Part shown: positions 48,034 to 60,146 of the stretch, piece after piece
Numbering within the stretch: the stretch's first letter is position 1
How the letters are laid out: the number at the start of each line of letters is the position of its first letter
Source: Anseranas semipalmata
Lineage: Eukaryota > Chordata > Aves > Anseriformes > Anseranatidae
Reading direction: 5' to 3'
Length of the DNA: 64,000 nucleotides
Assembly: GCA_013399115.1 (NCBI GenBank)
Contig: VXAA01003380.1
Span: 74,501-138,500 of the forward strand
Position numbers and translations under genes: made by a program
The notes under the pieces: generated by a model
Told to the model about the DNA's origin: nothing
The model's input: the letters and a program-made list of their open reading frames with translations, nothing else
Databases searched by the model: none

Positions 48034-49610
48034 CATCTTTTCTCTCATATTCTAGTGAGAGGAGCAAAGATGACTTGGTCAGACTGAGATACCCGTGCTT
48101 TATATGTCCACAGTTAGGTGAGATGCACCCCAGCCTGTATTACCTTTTAGAGACAGATTTTCAGGAGCTGTACTGTTATCACCAGAAAAATGATAATCTG
48201 TATTTTTCTTTCTCTTGGGGAGGAAACCTTATCCACTTGCCTGAGTGTGAGAGTGTGGAGAGAAAAGAAGAGTGAATCTTTCAGTAGCTTAGGGCAGTAG
48301 TGTATAATCACAAGATTTTTCATTTCAGCTTTCAACTTGAAATTACAGATCTAACTTCCATTTGTGACTGCTATGACTGTACTGAGATTAGCATTTACCA
48401 TATCACTCTCTACAGCTGGTATCAGTGAAAATATTTACGCACACAGTGAGAGGAGAAAAGTATCTGCCAAAACCTGTGGGTGCCACTAAAAACAACATTT
48501 CTTTCAAATCTGTGTTTTTGTACAATGTGCAGCACAATGGTACCCTGCTTACAGATAGAAATAGCAGGCACTACCATAATCCAAATAATAAATTAAAAAT
48601 AATTATTGCCATGTTGTAGTAATTATATCTAGAGCAAACTAGGCACTATAAGCACAAGAGAGCATTGGTTATGCCACCCCACTGAGGTGAGAGATGTTGA
48701 CTTTCTAACAAAGACCCCTGTAACAGATGCGGCTGTAAAGTCTAGTCTTAACTTTAAGCCCTCCTTGGATTTTTGATACACAGATATAGTGCACACGAAA
48801 ATAAAACCAAGTAAAATATGAACATGCAGAGCTCCCTTAGGCTTAGCCTATGGATAGTAAACCAGTTTAGAGTTTCAAACACTATGATGATAGCAATCAT
48901 TCTTAGATACTTTTTATTCACTGAGAGATGATGGGGTGGTACCAGAGCCAGATAACTAAAAACCAGATGGATTGTGAAGTCTGTGCCAGGTCTTCTCAAT
49001 ATAAATTGCTGAACGAACTGTTCTTTCTTACCAACATTTGGCATAGAATATACTTGTGTTTTTTGTTGTTGTTTTTTTTTAATTGTCATTGCTATAAACC
49101 TTAGAAAGGTTTGTGTGACGGTGATGGAATGCTGACCTCACTGAAGAAAGAACAGTTTTACGTTAGTTAATGAATAATAGTTGCCATTTTCTGTAATTGT
49201 TCCCCCCTTTACTGTCACAAATGGTCTTATGATAATAATCATAGTATATAATCTGACACAAGTGCTCTTAAAGAAATTTCTAGTAAAGGACTGCAGCCTC
49301 TGTGGGAGGTAACTGTCGGAATTATCTTAAACCACTACCTGTCTTCCACTACAATAGAAAAGGCCTTTAATCGAAATAATCCTTTTTCAAACGAGCAACT
49401 TTTTTTTTCCCTCTGCAATTCACTCATCTTAAAAAGAGCACTATAGCTTTTGTGCATAACTTAATTCATTCTTCAAGACAAGTACAAAATTTGTCACTGA
49501 CATTTAGCGCCAGCCGTAGGCAATGGATAAAATGAACTAGTTAGCAATTTAACCTGTAAAAAAAACAGAGTGGGATGAACAATTTTCTGCCATCAAAGCA
49601 AATGGCTAAC
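48034..49610. other. AT-rich unique sequence
   Basis: No gene or known repeat. A 111-codon minus-strand frame at 48754-49089 starts in a Lys/Gln-rich simple stretch and ends in hydrophobic AT-rich sequence; not called. Confidence 0.5.
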
Positions 49611-49619
49611 ATTTAGCAA

Positions 49620-50520
49620 GATTTTATTTTTATTTTTCAGCCCATCCCATCCTCAAGAAGAAAGAAGTCAGGCTAACATTTTTTCTGGGTCCTAAATCTT
49701 CCTCTCAGCCTATTTCTTTAATGGTTTAAAGTAAATGACTATCCAGAGGATAATTAGGCACTGTGCTGTCGCATCGTGTCAGGTCACAGCTGGATTTAGT
49801 CAGCATTAACCTTTGGGGAGAATTGGAATATCAGTATCATTTAAAATTAAAGACGTGTAAGCAGGCATTTCTGGAGATGTTAGAAAAGTAATTGTCTGTA
49901 AATTGTTTGACCTTGAGATTTAATTGCATGCACAACACACATTCTAGCAAGAACCCTGGACTGTGTTCATTCTCTTGCACCTCCGTACCTCTCACTTTGC
50001 AGAACCCATTAAGCTACCTGTGGATTTTTCTGTAAAATATTAAAGATTGTTTTATACTGAGAACTAATGCTTTTATGAGAGATCTCTTGCAAACAAAACT
50101 GTTAAATACCTATAGTATAGACCTCACCTATTTGAATTTCTGTCTTTTTATACACTTGGAAATGTTTATATATACGTAGAAAATACTCCCGTTAAAGAGC
50201 TATGCTTAATTTTTATTCCTTTTTTTTTTTTCTAACAAGTTTGCATATTATGCCTTACTCCCTTTTTCCCTAATGAGACAGCTTATGCTTTCAAAGTCCC
50301 TCAAGCTAGGCAAATCTCTCCACTGCTTCCACTGTTAATAATGAAACTTCATAATTATACAAATCCAAGGTGGCCAATCAGCTTCTAACGCTGAGCCTTC
50401 GGGTACCTCATGCATTATTTATGTGGTACTCGGGCCTGTGAACTCACTTGCTTATATTAGAAGCCTAATTAATATTTAATCACACATAGAGAGGGCACAC
50501 AGAGCTGTGCTAGTCCCCAA
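49620..50520. promoter_or_regulatory. Candidate conserved non-coding element (unproven)
   Basis: A roughly 900-bp repeat-free block with many homeodomain-type cores: GGATAATTAGGCA (49748-49760), TTTAATTGCATGCA near 49919, CCAATCA (50374-50380) and CCTAATTAATATTTAATCACA near 50464. It also has AACCTTTGGGG near 49808. Composition is more even than its surroundings. This is a pattern judgement; conservation is not visible from one sequence. Confidence 0.25.
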
Positions 50521-50560
50521 AAGAAGTGCAAGTAAAAGTGTACACAGGTGCTTGTTTGCT

Positions 50561-50576
50561 TGTGTGTGTGTGTGTG
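50561..50576. repeat. (TG)n microsatellite
   Basis: Eight TG units, then CGTG. Confidence 0.93.
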
Positions 50577-50837
50577 CGTGGGGATGCTATAATATACACA
50601 CTCAGACATGCCAATTAGAAATGCTCATCTCAGACAGGGAAGTCTTTGAAGATGTTAACATATATCAATAAAGACATATATGGTTTTGATCCTGACTGTG
50701 AAACTGCTTTCTCAGGTGATGCCGAAACCAGTTGAGACTCTTCGGGAAGATTTCAGTATATGAAAACCAATGTCAAGGAAAACAGTTTAGGTTTCTTGGC
50801 TCAGGAATTACTTTCTACATTGCAACAGACAGAACCC

Positions 50838-50920
50838 TGGGGCCAGATTCTCCATTCACATTGGCACTAAGTCATCAAATGCAAAGAAGTTCTTGCTTTT
50901 ATGATAGTCAATGAGAAAAA
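50838..50920. repeat. Possible ancient amniote repeat fragment
   Basis: GGGGCCAGATTCTCCATTCACATTGGCAC resembles the GGCCAGATTCTC... motif of old interspersed repeats shared by birds, turtles and crocodilians. Short and decayed. Confidence 0.35.
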
Positions 50921-51647
50921 AGTACCCTCCATGTACCCTCACTTTTGGGGTACATATCATAACCATCTCTTCCCTGGCTTGGGGATGTTGGATAATCCCA
51001 GTTGTTAGCTTGCATGAGGAATAAATTTCTTGAAACAACCTTTTTTATGATGATGATGATTTAAGTTCTCCTCACAGACTCTGATAGATCATGCTACAGT
51101 ATGAAACCTTTCTGATGGTAAGGAAGAGAGATCCATATCTAGAAAACTCTGAGCACACGACTCAAAGCACTAAGAAAATGCCCCATTTGATTGTTATAAA
51201 TTCCACTTAGCACAAGGTAGCTCAAAATTATTAAACAAAATGTTTCATTACACTGATAATACTATTATTTCAACTAGCATTTCCAAAGAAGCCATTAACT
51301 TAACATTTCTGAGTTACTATCCCCTCAGACTGCTGAAATCTTTCCCTACCATTGTGCTAATTGCTTTTAGTGTAGTCAGTTAAGGACTTAATCTGAACTT
51401 CCTCTTTAAAACACATTGTTTGATTTCTATTTTCACCAGCATCATCTCCCTGTAAATAGTTAAAAGTAGAAGTATAGCAAATAGGATTTACGGACTTTAT
51501 TCTAGAATCTGCTATTAAACCATTAATGTGGCTTTGAAACAATTCATCGTATCAATCTACAACACAGATATCCAGAGATGGAAAAAAAGTTTTTCTTTGG
51601 TGGTCAGTCCAAAAATTAGGAGGAAAAAGGAGTGGCCTCTGGGTAAG
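50921..51647. other. AT-rich unique sequence
   Basis: Only a short (ATG)n run near 51046-51059. No gene seen. Confidence 0.55.
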
Positions 51648-52175
51648 GACACTGGTGAGTCCACACCCGGAGTGCTGTGTCCAGTTCTGGGCTCTCCAGT
51701 ACAAGACACATGGACATAATGAAAAGAGTCCAACGTAGGGCCATGAAGATGACGAAGGGAGTGGAGCACCTCTCCTATGACGAGAAGCTGAGAGAGCTGG
51801 GACTGTTCACCTTGCAGAAGAGAAGGCTCAGGGGGGATCTCATCATTGTATATAAATACCTGAAGGGAGGGTGCAAATAGGACAGAGCCAGGCTCTTTTC
51901 AGTGGTGCCCAGTACTAGGACTAAGAGGCAATGGGCACAAACTGGAACACGGGAACCTCTGAACAGCAGGAAGCAGTTTTTCACTGTCAGGACAACTGAG
52001 CACTGGCACAGTTGCCCAGAGTGGTTGTGGAGTCTCCCTCCTTGGAGATCTTCAAAAGCCGCTTGGGCATGGCCCTGGGCAACCTGCTCTAGGGGACTCT
52101 GCCTGAGCAGGGGGTTGGGCCAGATGGCCTCCAGAAGTCCCCTCCCACCTCAACCACTCTGTGATTTTGTGATTC
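51648..52175 (+). mobile_element. 5'-truncated CR1 LINE, 3' end intact
   Basis: Begins in the ACTGGTGAGTCCACACCCGGAGTGC block (VRPHLEYCVQFW-type) and runs through [28 protein letters not shown], a stop, the C-terminal region, the 3' UTR block GGGCCAGATGGCCTCCAGAAGTCCC and a TGTGATTTTGTGATTC tail. The YKYLKGGC wording groups it with the 9.7-10.5 kb copy rather than with the 17 and 57 kb copies. Confidence 0.93.
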
Positions 52176-53880
52176 CTACAAAACAAAGAACATTTGAAAA
52201 AAAAATGTCTAATTTTAGTACTACATTTTTTATATTTTATTTTTATTTTCTAAAGCTTCATTTTAAAATGAAAATGTAAAAAGTTTGCACGTTAACAGAA
52301 ATATTCATTTTTGTTCTGCTGGGTTATTTCATTTTGAAGACAGAACTGTGCAAAGTTCATACACTTCTCCCAACTTAGTTTTGTTTGAAACTATTCTTTT
52401 AATATAATTCAAAGTTGTAGAGTTTTAATTACTGCAAAAATCAACCTGGGTAAAATTTGTTGAAATCACATCTCACAGATCTGGTGATACTGATCCAGCT
52501 CCAGAAACCTTTTGAAACTTTAAATTGGTAAGGATTCTTCGCAGTCTTGAATGAAGTCTGCTACACAAACAGAATGTATTATAATTGTTAAAAAATTAAT
52601 TGAAGTACTATAAAATATTGCAGTGACTGTCCAAGTCAAGCGATCCTTCCTTCCCTTCCAAGTATCACTTTCTTTTTAAAATCCAGATTCCAGAGCTTAA
52701 ATTTGTCTCAATTACAATCTCTAACTACATCAATGTATAAGGTAAAGCAACCTATCAATGCAGCCTCAAAACTAATCTCAGTGGTGCAAAATAGTTCTTG
52801 TAAAGCAACTTAAAAGATGTAGGAACCTTTGTGAGTTCACAGGGTTGACATCAAAGTTCTTAAAATCAAACTGATCCTAATAAACAATGAACTACTTCTT
52901 GATGCATCACCTTCATTTGGTACAGAGGACCTCCCATAGTAAATTGATAGAAATAAATGAGTTAGCCCACCATGCATTCCATACCTTTCCATTTATGTAA
53001 TATATGTACATATGATATATTGACATCAGTTTGCTAAACACTGCTGGTGATCACTGCAAAAATAGACATGCATATATTAACTCAGTAATATATTTTAAAT
53101 GAAACCAAATTCCAATTTATCTTGTTTATTTTTCTCCTTTCAGGGACAAAAATAGTGAGGGATTAAATGTATGCCAGGAACCCGGTACCAAGCATCTGGC
53201 AAATTTATGGGTTCTTGCATCCATTTTCCAGTGCTACAGTCCCAGAGGTGCATGAAATGAGAAGAAACATTTGTTGTAGTTCCAGGGAGAGTTTGCAATT
53301 TCATAACTCTTATTTAAGATACTTTCATGTAAAAAAAATAAAAGACTTGCAACCATGTTTACACTACTTCCTTACAATGACAAGCATACAGAATTTGAAA
53401 TGACACTGTATATGTTTAGTAGGGAACAATCCTTCATTAACAAGAACTAGATGAATTGCAGTGATTTTCTATTTTTATCCACCTTTCTTTTACACTCTAG
53501 TTACTACTTTAACAACATACTCGGTAAGTGTAAGGACAAAGAGAGTGCTGAATAATATCAGCAGCTGCAGAGGTAAAATGATTTGTTTTCAACAATCATC
53601 AAAACGTGGGTTGTTTTTACAGTATCATGTGAAAAAATTTTAGAATATTTTTCTACATTGTGGTTGTTTGCTAAATACACCACTATACCACCAACTTCAA
53701 AGCTTAAACATGATCTACCTAAGACTTGTCTATTCACAGGTAAATAGAGGGGAAAAAAAAATAAAAAAAAAGATTTAAAAGGTTACTAGCTTCCATTTTC
53801 CATTCCAGTTTCAATATAGGATTGTTCTATTAACTGTATTCTCTAATGGTCTGGTCAGCCTACCATTAAATTATTCAAAT
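52176..53880. other. AT-rich unique sequence
   Basis: No gene, transposon or RNA recognised. Poly-A-rich stretch near 53752-53772. Confidence 0.5.
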
Positions 53881-53884
53881 CAGG

Positions 53885-53980
53885 ATGAGGGACCTGATTC
53901 TCATCTGGCATATATCAGTATAGTTTCATTGATTTAAATAGGGCTATACCAATTTACATCTCCTGTGAATCATGCCTATC
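53885..53980. repeat. Ancient amniote repeat fragment
   Basis: GACCTGATTCTCATCTGGCATATATCAGTATAG, then TTGATTTAAATAGGGCTATACCAATTTACATCTCCTGTGAATC. This follows the order of an old repeat of sauropsids with partly mirrored halves (ATTCTCATC ... TTGACTTCAATGG ... ATTTACACC). The family name is not certain. Confidence 0.5.
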
Positions 53981-55131
53981 ATTTCAATCAGAATGATTAA
54001 ATGATTAGGTTCCCAGTATATTAGCATCAATTGGCAATAACTAATGAGTGCTCATAATTCTCTGCCTTTTTGTAAAGCCCTTTTCAAGCATAGGAGCATT
54101 CACCTGGTAGAAGGGTGAATGCATAAGCTGTTGTCACATATGCATCTGAATAGTGTCACACAGCAAAGCTAATACCATGGAAATGATGTACAGTCCTTCT
54201 AAATCTGCAACTCGCAACACTCAAGAAATGAAAGACAATTTTTAGCTGAGATTAAAAGAACTGATGCTACTATTTTATGGTTGTACAAAATAATAATACT
54301 GCAATCTTCAGTAAATGGCCTAAAAGGGTATTAATTTTATGCTATAAAAGACTAATATGCCTTTCATTGAAAGAAAATTTTACTCCAGAAGTTGAATATT
54401 TGAGAAAAAAAGTTTTTATTAAAAAGAGGATGAATTAGTAACTGTCATAATAAAGAAAAAATCAGTTATGATGTCATACAAGTAAACACATAAAAAACAG
54501 TGGACACTTTTGCTGTAGCATGTCTTGTTAAATATCTTGATAGCATTTTCAAATCCTCAAGCAATCACCAGGAGTGTTAACAAACCTAGCACCACCTAAG
54601 GTGTGCTTTTCCCTGTAGATTTAGCAAAATGCAGTCATTCCTACTTTTAGACTTGAGTGTGAAGCAGGGATTTTTCCTCTGTTAGCCACACAGAACACTT
54701 CCTGAACACTTCAGTAGCTTCACAGGATGGCAGAGAGGAGAAGGAAGAGTAACAAAAGTATCTGTCTCAATTTCAGAAACCCCTGCCTTCTAAAAAACAC
54801 AGATTTTCTTGTACATCAATCCAAGGCAAAGTAATGCCCTCAATAATCAAAACCCATAACATGCATCCATTTTTTTCCATTTAAAAGGCTTGGTGTATCA
54901 CTTTGTCTTCTGTAACAAATACTACACAGGGAGAAAACTATTTTTAAAATCATAATTTAAATGTAATATTTACTTTTCAGATAAATAAAAGCAATAGAAT
55001 AGAAAAAAAGTCACACAGGGACAAATGATTAACACATAACTTACTCTGCAGCAAATATAATATACCAAAGATGTGCTGTGAAACTTGAGAGTGAAATCAT
55101 TGATTCAAAACACTTGTCCATAGAGCAAGGT
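53981..55131. other. AT-rich unique sequence
   Basis: No gene or repeat seen. Confidence 0.5.
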
Positions 55132-55650
55132 CACAGAATCATGGAATCATAGAATATCCTGAGCTGGAAGGGACCCCAGGGATCATCAAGCCCAACTCCT
55201 GGCTCCACACAGGACCACCCAAAAATGAAACCCTATGTCTGAGAGCGTTGTCCAAACACTTCTTGAACTCCGGCAGGCTCGGTGCTGTGACCACTGCCCT
55301 GGGGAGCCTGTTCCAGTGCCCGCCCCCCCTCTCGGTGAAGAACCTTTTCCTAACCCCCAGCCTGCCCCTCCCCTGTCACAGCTCCATGCCGTTCCCTCGG
55401 GTCCTGTCGCTGTCACCAGAGAGCAGAGCTCAGCGCCTGCCCCTCCGCTCCCCTCATGAGGAAGCTGCAGGCCGCCATGAGGCCTCCCCTCAGTCTCCTC
55501 TGCTCTGGGCTGAACAATCCAAGAGACTTCAGCCGCTCCTCATGTGTCTTCCCCTCTAGACCCTTCACCATCTTAGTAGCCCTCCTTTGGACACTTTCAA
55601 ATAGTTTTCTGTTCTTCTTACATTGTGGCGCCCAAAACTGCACACAGAAT
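55132..55650 (-). mobile_element. 5'-truncated CR1 LINE, 3' end intact, GC-rich subfamily
   Basis: The minus strand ends in 3' UTR blocks and a GATTCTATGATTCCATGATTCTGTG tail (55132-55160). The coding remnant at 55413-55643 reads [11 protein letters not shown]...[23 protein letters not shown], then the frame is lost. The 3' UTR wording (CCTGAGCTGGAAGGGACCCCAGGGATCATCAAG on the plus strand) differs from the other copies, so it is a separate CR1 subfamily. Confidence 0.92.
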
Positions 55651-56784
55651 GATGGTAATGTAAGGTGATGTAAGTTAACACATATCTTCCAATTGGATCT
55701 ATTAAGGCAGTGTCCAGCCCAGCAAGAGGCATTTCCTTAGTTTCCTTAGATTTTGTGTGCTTCAGCTCTTAAAAGTACAACAGTATTGAAGGGACTTATC
55801 ATAAGATCAGAAACTCAGAAACAACAAGTTATATCTGCTCTGCATACAGCTTGCAAAATATCCAAAGCAGCTTAATAAAGAAAATACAGACCATGGAAAA
55901 CAGAATTAGAAATTATCATGAAATTGCTAAAAATTGCTTTGGATTGAAAAAGGAAAGAAAAAAAAGAAGAGATCAAAGGAGAAAGAGAACAAGAGAAAGG
56001 GTGAGAGAAAGGGGGGTGGGGAGAGAGAAAAATTAAGAGAAAAAGGGAAAAAGCAAGAGAAAGAATATGAAACTAACCTTACTCACAGTCAAAATGTCAT
56101 TCAGCAATCTTGTTTTCATTCCTAGAGAGTACCTGTATTAAACCCATTTTTATTAAAAGTGGGGTTTGCTGCCCAGCTTGACTTCACCTTCTAAATATAT
56201 ATATATATATACAGACACACAATCAATTTTTCAGTCCTGATCGGAATAATTCATTTCAAATCCTCATTTCTTTTTTTTTTTATCCAAGACCCGTTTAGAA
56301 TTTCTATACAAATTTAAGAATATCAAGACCTTGAACTTCACTGCATGTGTTCCCAAACAGGTTGTATTGGCAAAAAAAAATATGTATATATATAACTTGC
56401 ACATACCATGTACCATTTATACAATATTTTCAGGATTTTTGCTGATGAAAAATAAATAACCAATATAGCTAGGAAATTTTGTTGTAAATTAAATTTGTAA
56501 CATACCTGTATTTATAAATGTGGATAAATACCTATTGGGTGTGTGTAATGAAGCACACTCTCTTATATGCATTATACTTACATATGTAGATATATATGTG
56601 TGTATTTATCAAACTCTTCAAAACTGATCCAGAAATTAAACAGATTTTTTTTCAATAATTAATGAATCAGTAATGTAATCGTTGGTAAACTCGATTTCCT
56701 CCACTACCCAGCTTTCCTAGTTTCACTTTGAGATTCAAATTCACCATAATCCAAATCTCTTACAAATCCAAATTAAACAAACAA
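55651..56784. other. AT-rich sequence with a purine-rich stretch
   Basis: GA-rich on the plus strand at about 55945-56070, including GGGGGGTGGGG. There is an (AT)n run at 56194-56211 and poly-T near 56270. Charged frames across the purine stretch are composition artefacts. Confidence 0.6.
55945..56070 (+). repeat. Imperfect polypurine (GAAA/GAGA) stretch
   Basis: Over 90% A and G for about 125 bases, without a fixed period. Both overlapping plus frames are Lys/Arg/Glu-only and not genes. Confidence 0.8.
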
Positions 56785-56804
56785 ACACACACACACACAC
56801 ACAC
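56785..56804. repeat. (CA)n microsatellite at the CR1 3' junction
   Basis: Ten CA units directly abut the 3' tail of the minus-strand CR1. It may predate the insertion or have grown at the junction. Confidence 0.93.
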
Positions 56805-58464
56805 ATAGAACCACAGAATCATAGAATGGCTTGGGTTGGAAGGGACTTTAAAGACCACCTAGTTCCAACCCCCCTGCCATGGGCAAGGACACCTTCCACT
56901 ATACCAGGTTGCTCAAAGCCCCATCCAACCTGGTCTTGAACACTTCCAGGGATGAGGCATCCACAGCTTCTCTGGGCAACCTGTGCCAGTGCCTCACCAC
57001 CCCCAGAGTAAAGAATTTCTTCTGAATATCTAATCTAAATCTACCCTTTTTTAGTTTAAAACCATTACTTCTTGTCCTATTAGTACACTCCCTGACAAAA
57101 AGTCCCTCTCTTGTTTTTTTTGTAGGCCCCCTTTAGGTACTGGAAGGCCGCTGTAAGGTCTCCCTGGAGCCCTCTCTTCTCCAGGCTGAACAACCCCAAC
57201 TCCCTCAGCCTGTCTTCATATGAGACATGCTCCAGCCCTCTGATCATTTTTGTGGCCCTCCTCTGGCCTCATTCTAATAGGTCCAAGTCCTTCTTGTGCT
57301 GGGGACCCAGAGCTGAAAGCGATACTCCAGGTGGGATCTCATGAGAGCAGTGTAGAGAGGGACAATCACCTCCCTCAACCTGCTGGCCATGCTTCTTTTG
57401 ATGCAGCCCAGGATACGGTTGGCTTTCTGGGCTGCAAGCACACACTGCTGGCTCATTTTCAGCTTCTCATCAACCAACACGCCCAAGTCCTTCTCCTCAG
57501 AGCTGCTCTCAATCCATTTTCCACCCAGCCTGTATTTGTGCTTGGGATTGCCCCAGCCCAGATACAGGACCTTGCACTTGGCCTTGTCGAACTTCATGAG
57601 GTTCGCACAGGTCCACCCTCAAGCCTGTCCAGGTCCCTCTGGATGCCATCCCTTCCCTCCAGCATGTCAAATGCACCACAGAGCTTGGTGTCTTCAGCAA
57701 ACTTGCTGAGGGTGCACTCGATCCCACTGTCCATGTCACCAACAAAGATGTTAAACAGCACCAGTCCCAATACCTTAAGGAACACCATTCCTTACAGATC
57801 TCCACTTGGACATTGAGCCATTGACTGCAACTCTTTGAGTACAACCAGCAAGCCAATTCTTTACCCACCGAGTGGTCCATCCTTCAAATCCATGTCTCTC
57901 CAATTTAGAGACAAGGATGCCATGTGGGACAGTATCAAATGGTTTGCACAAGTCCAGATAGATGATGTCAGTTGCTCTTCCCCTATCCACCCATGCTGTA
58001 ACCCTGTCATAGAAGGCCACCAGATTTGTCAGGCACGATCTGCCCTTAGTGAAGCCATGTTGGCTGTCACCAATCACCTCCTTATTTTCTATGTCCTTAG
58101 GATAGTTTCCAGGAGGATCTGCTCCATGATCCTGCTGGGCACAGAGGTAAGACTGACTGGCCTGTAGATCCCCAGGTCTTCCTTTTTTCCCTTTTTAAAA
58201 ATGGGGGTTATGTTTCTCCTCTTCCAGTCAGCGGGAACTTCACCAGACCGGCATGACTTCTCAAATATGATGGATAGTGGCTTAGCAACTACATCCGCCA
58301 GTTTCCTCAGGACCCCTGAATGTATCTCGTCAGGTCCCATGGACTTGCGCGCTTGTAGGTTCCTTAGCTGGTCTCAAACCTGATCTTCGTCTATAGTGGG
58401 CAGTTCATCATTCTCCCAAGCCCTGCCTTTGCTTTCTGGGGCTTGGGCTATGTGGCTAGATAGA
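56805..58464 (-). mobile_element. CR1 LINE, RT through 3' end
   Basis: On the minus strand this starts before the RT fingers (about 58464) and runs to the tail at 56805-56826. It is the longest minus-strand copy, about 1.66 kb, and the same subfamily as 17034-18137. Blocks: SMGPDE-type fingers, [29 protein letters not shown], motif [15 protein letters not shown], the catalytic motif and the C-terminal region. The catalytic pair reads FAED (57690-57701) in place of FADD. The motif B Gln-Gly-Ser is lost in a small deletion near 57775, so the copy is dead. Confidence 0.95.
57274..58340 (-). pseudogene. CR1 RT remnant, four adjacent frames
   Basis: 58089-58340 (fingers, 83 codons), 57775-58077 (motif A and the block after it, 100 codons), 57594-57788 (palm with FAED, 64 codons) and 57274-57597 (post-palm, 107 codons). 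The pieces join almost end to end, so only a few small indels separate it from an open frame. Two further changes hit key residues: Asp to Glu in the DD pair and loss of QGS in motif B. Confidence 0.82.
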
Positions 58465-58770
58465 AAACGTGATGTCTTTCTTTTGTCTGACTTCTGTAAA
58501 ATCATTGAAACTTAGTGCTTTCTTTAAAGTCTCAGCTAAGAGAGCTGTCAATTAAAACTATTTTCAGAAGAGCATTGTTTCTTTAAATGAACAAAGCATA
58601 AACTGATTTTAGGTGTAGCTTCCCCAGTGTTTCCTCATGCTTTTGTACCTTCTACAAGTGGCAAAATGTTTAAGAGGATACAGAAAGCCCGCTTTGGAAG
58701 GCTGGATGACTGAGATCAAATCCATGATTTTTCTGTCTGCTTTCCTATGAGTGTCTCACATAGTTTAAGT
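58465..58770. other. Unique sequence
   Basis: No gene or repeat seen. Confidence 0.5.
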
Positions 58771-58890
58771 ACTACTGATATTTGCTACTTGGGTACATTT
58801 ACACAGAAACATTCTTCTTGGCTCCCTTGAAAGTCAATGGGAGGCTTTTGGTTGACTTCACTGAGGTAAGGATGAGGCATTATACAGCCA
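58771..58890. repeat. Ancient amniote repeat fragment
   Basis: CCTTGAAAGTCAATGGGAGGCTTTTGGTTGACTTCACTGAGGTAAGGATGAGG has the GTCAATGGGAG ... TTGACTTCANTG partly mirrored core of old repeats of birds and other reptiles. Confidence 0.5.
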
Positions 58891-60030
58891 AAAAAGCATT
58901 CTTGTTGACATACATTTGGTGTGCATGTACTACCTTTTCAGGTTTTACTTTTTTACTATCTCCTTCCCTCTGAGACTAAAGAAATTCTATAAAGTCTGTA
59001 TCTTCTCCACAACCTCTGTCTTAAAGGGTGAAGAAGGAAACAAGAGAATGAAACTGAAGTGCTTGGCACTGTATCCTCGATTTCTACCACCTAGCAGTAC
59101 CATAAAAATCTTTTTTCCTGTATAGAAACAAGACTCATGTAGTCTACATTACAATAGTGATAAAAATAAGGGAATTGAACTGACTTAAAATACAACTCTG
59201 TGAGAGAATCCTAACGCATATTTGACTCTAATGTATGCCTCTGATATATATGTACATTTAATATCTGCTGTCTTCTCTAACCTTTATTGAATGCGATTCT
59301 ATCATCTCGACATGTAAAACAGAACCAAAGCAAGCAATTCTTTGCAAAATATTTTGGTTAGGTTAGAGCTGGTGAGACTCTCTACATTCTGGAGGGTATC
59401 TGCACAGTATCTAATGAGTGTTTTAATTACAGGAACTTTGTCAGTGGGTTTAAATTTTAGAGGAATTATGATAGTACTTCAAGTTTATAAAGATCTCTTA
59501 ACGTAACTGTTTATAAGTTAGCTGATGTAGAATGTGAAATAAAATAGTATGACAATCAACGTCAAGAGTTTAATATTTTGGATTTTATATACTACATATC
59601 ATTTAAGAGTTACACTTTGAAGAAGTGCGTTCCAGTGTGATACCTAATCGGTAGCCTTTTCCACAGTTACAATTTTCCTCCTGTGCTGCCAAGCATCTGC
59701 ATATTAATAAGTAACGGCATTTAATGAGAGGCACTCCAAGTAACACACTTAACTCACTGTCTTTATTCACTGTATCACAGTAAAAATGTACACTTATGCC
59801 AAAGAGAAGTTATGCCTTTAAACTGCAACTATAAATTGCAACTAACATGCTGAAGCAAGGATGTCAGAGCTACACATAATTACCATTTCTAGAAGAGCCT
59901 GTTTCCTGTGGTGACAGTAACATATTTAAAAGATACCATTTTCGGTCTTTGATGTCACTTTTCTTATACAAAACTGTTTTTTTTTTTTTTTTTCTTTTCA
60001 CTAAGAACCCCATTCCTTAGCCCAGTCTTA
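58891..60030. other. AT-rich unique sequence with one possible conserved block
   Basis: The block at about 59640-59860 has balanced composition and holds CTGCATATTAATAAG (59698-59711) and GCATTTAATGAGAGG, which read like a candidate enhancer. Poly-T near 59979-59993. No gene seen. Confidence 0.4.
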
Positions 60031-60036
60031 TCCAGT

Positions 60037-60146
60037 AAAGCACTTAAGCATATGCTTAGATCACATTTATTTCATTATTTAGGCACGTGATTATGATTTT
60101 TTTTTCTGAAAAGGGATTGAACGTAAGTATATGTTTCAAATGCTTT
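60037..60146. repeat. Ancient hairpin-type amniote repeat
   Basis: The left arm AAAGCACTTAAGCATATGCTTA (60037-60058) pairs imperfectly with the right arm TAAGTATATGTTTCAAATGCTTT (60124-60146), with TAGGCACGTGATTATG between. This is the TAAGCACGTGCTTAAGTGCTTTGC-type repeat known from birds, turtles and crocodilians. Confidence 0.5.

Noticed and set aside
55851..56125. Lys/Glu-rich frames in the purine stretch
   Set aside because: Composition artefacts in an imperfect GA-rich repeat.
17034..58464. The two minus-strand CR1 copies as long terminal inverted or direct repeats of one large element
   Set aside because: They are independent insertions of one CR1 subfamily with different 5' truncations and unrelated flanks, about 39 kb apart.
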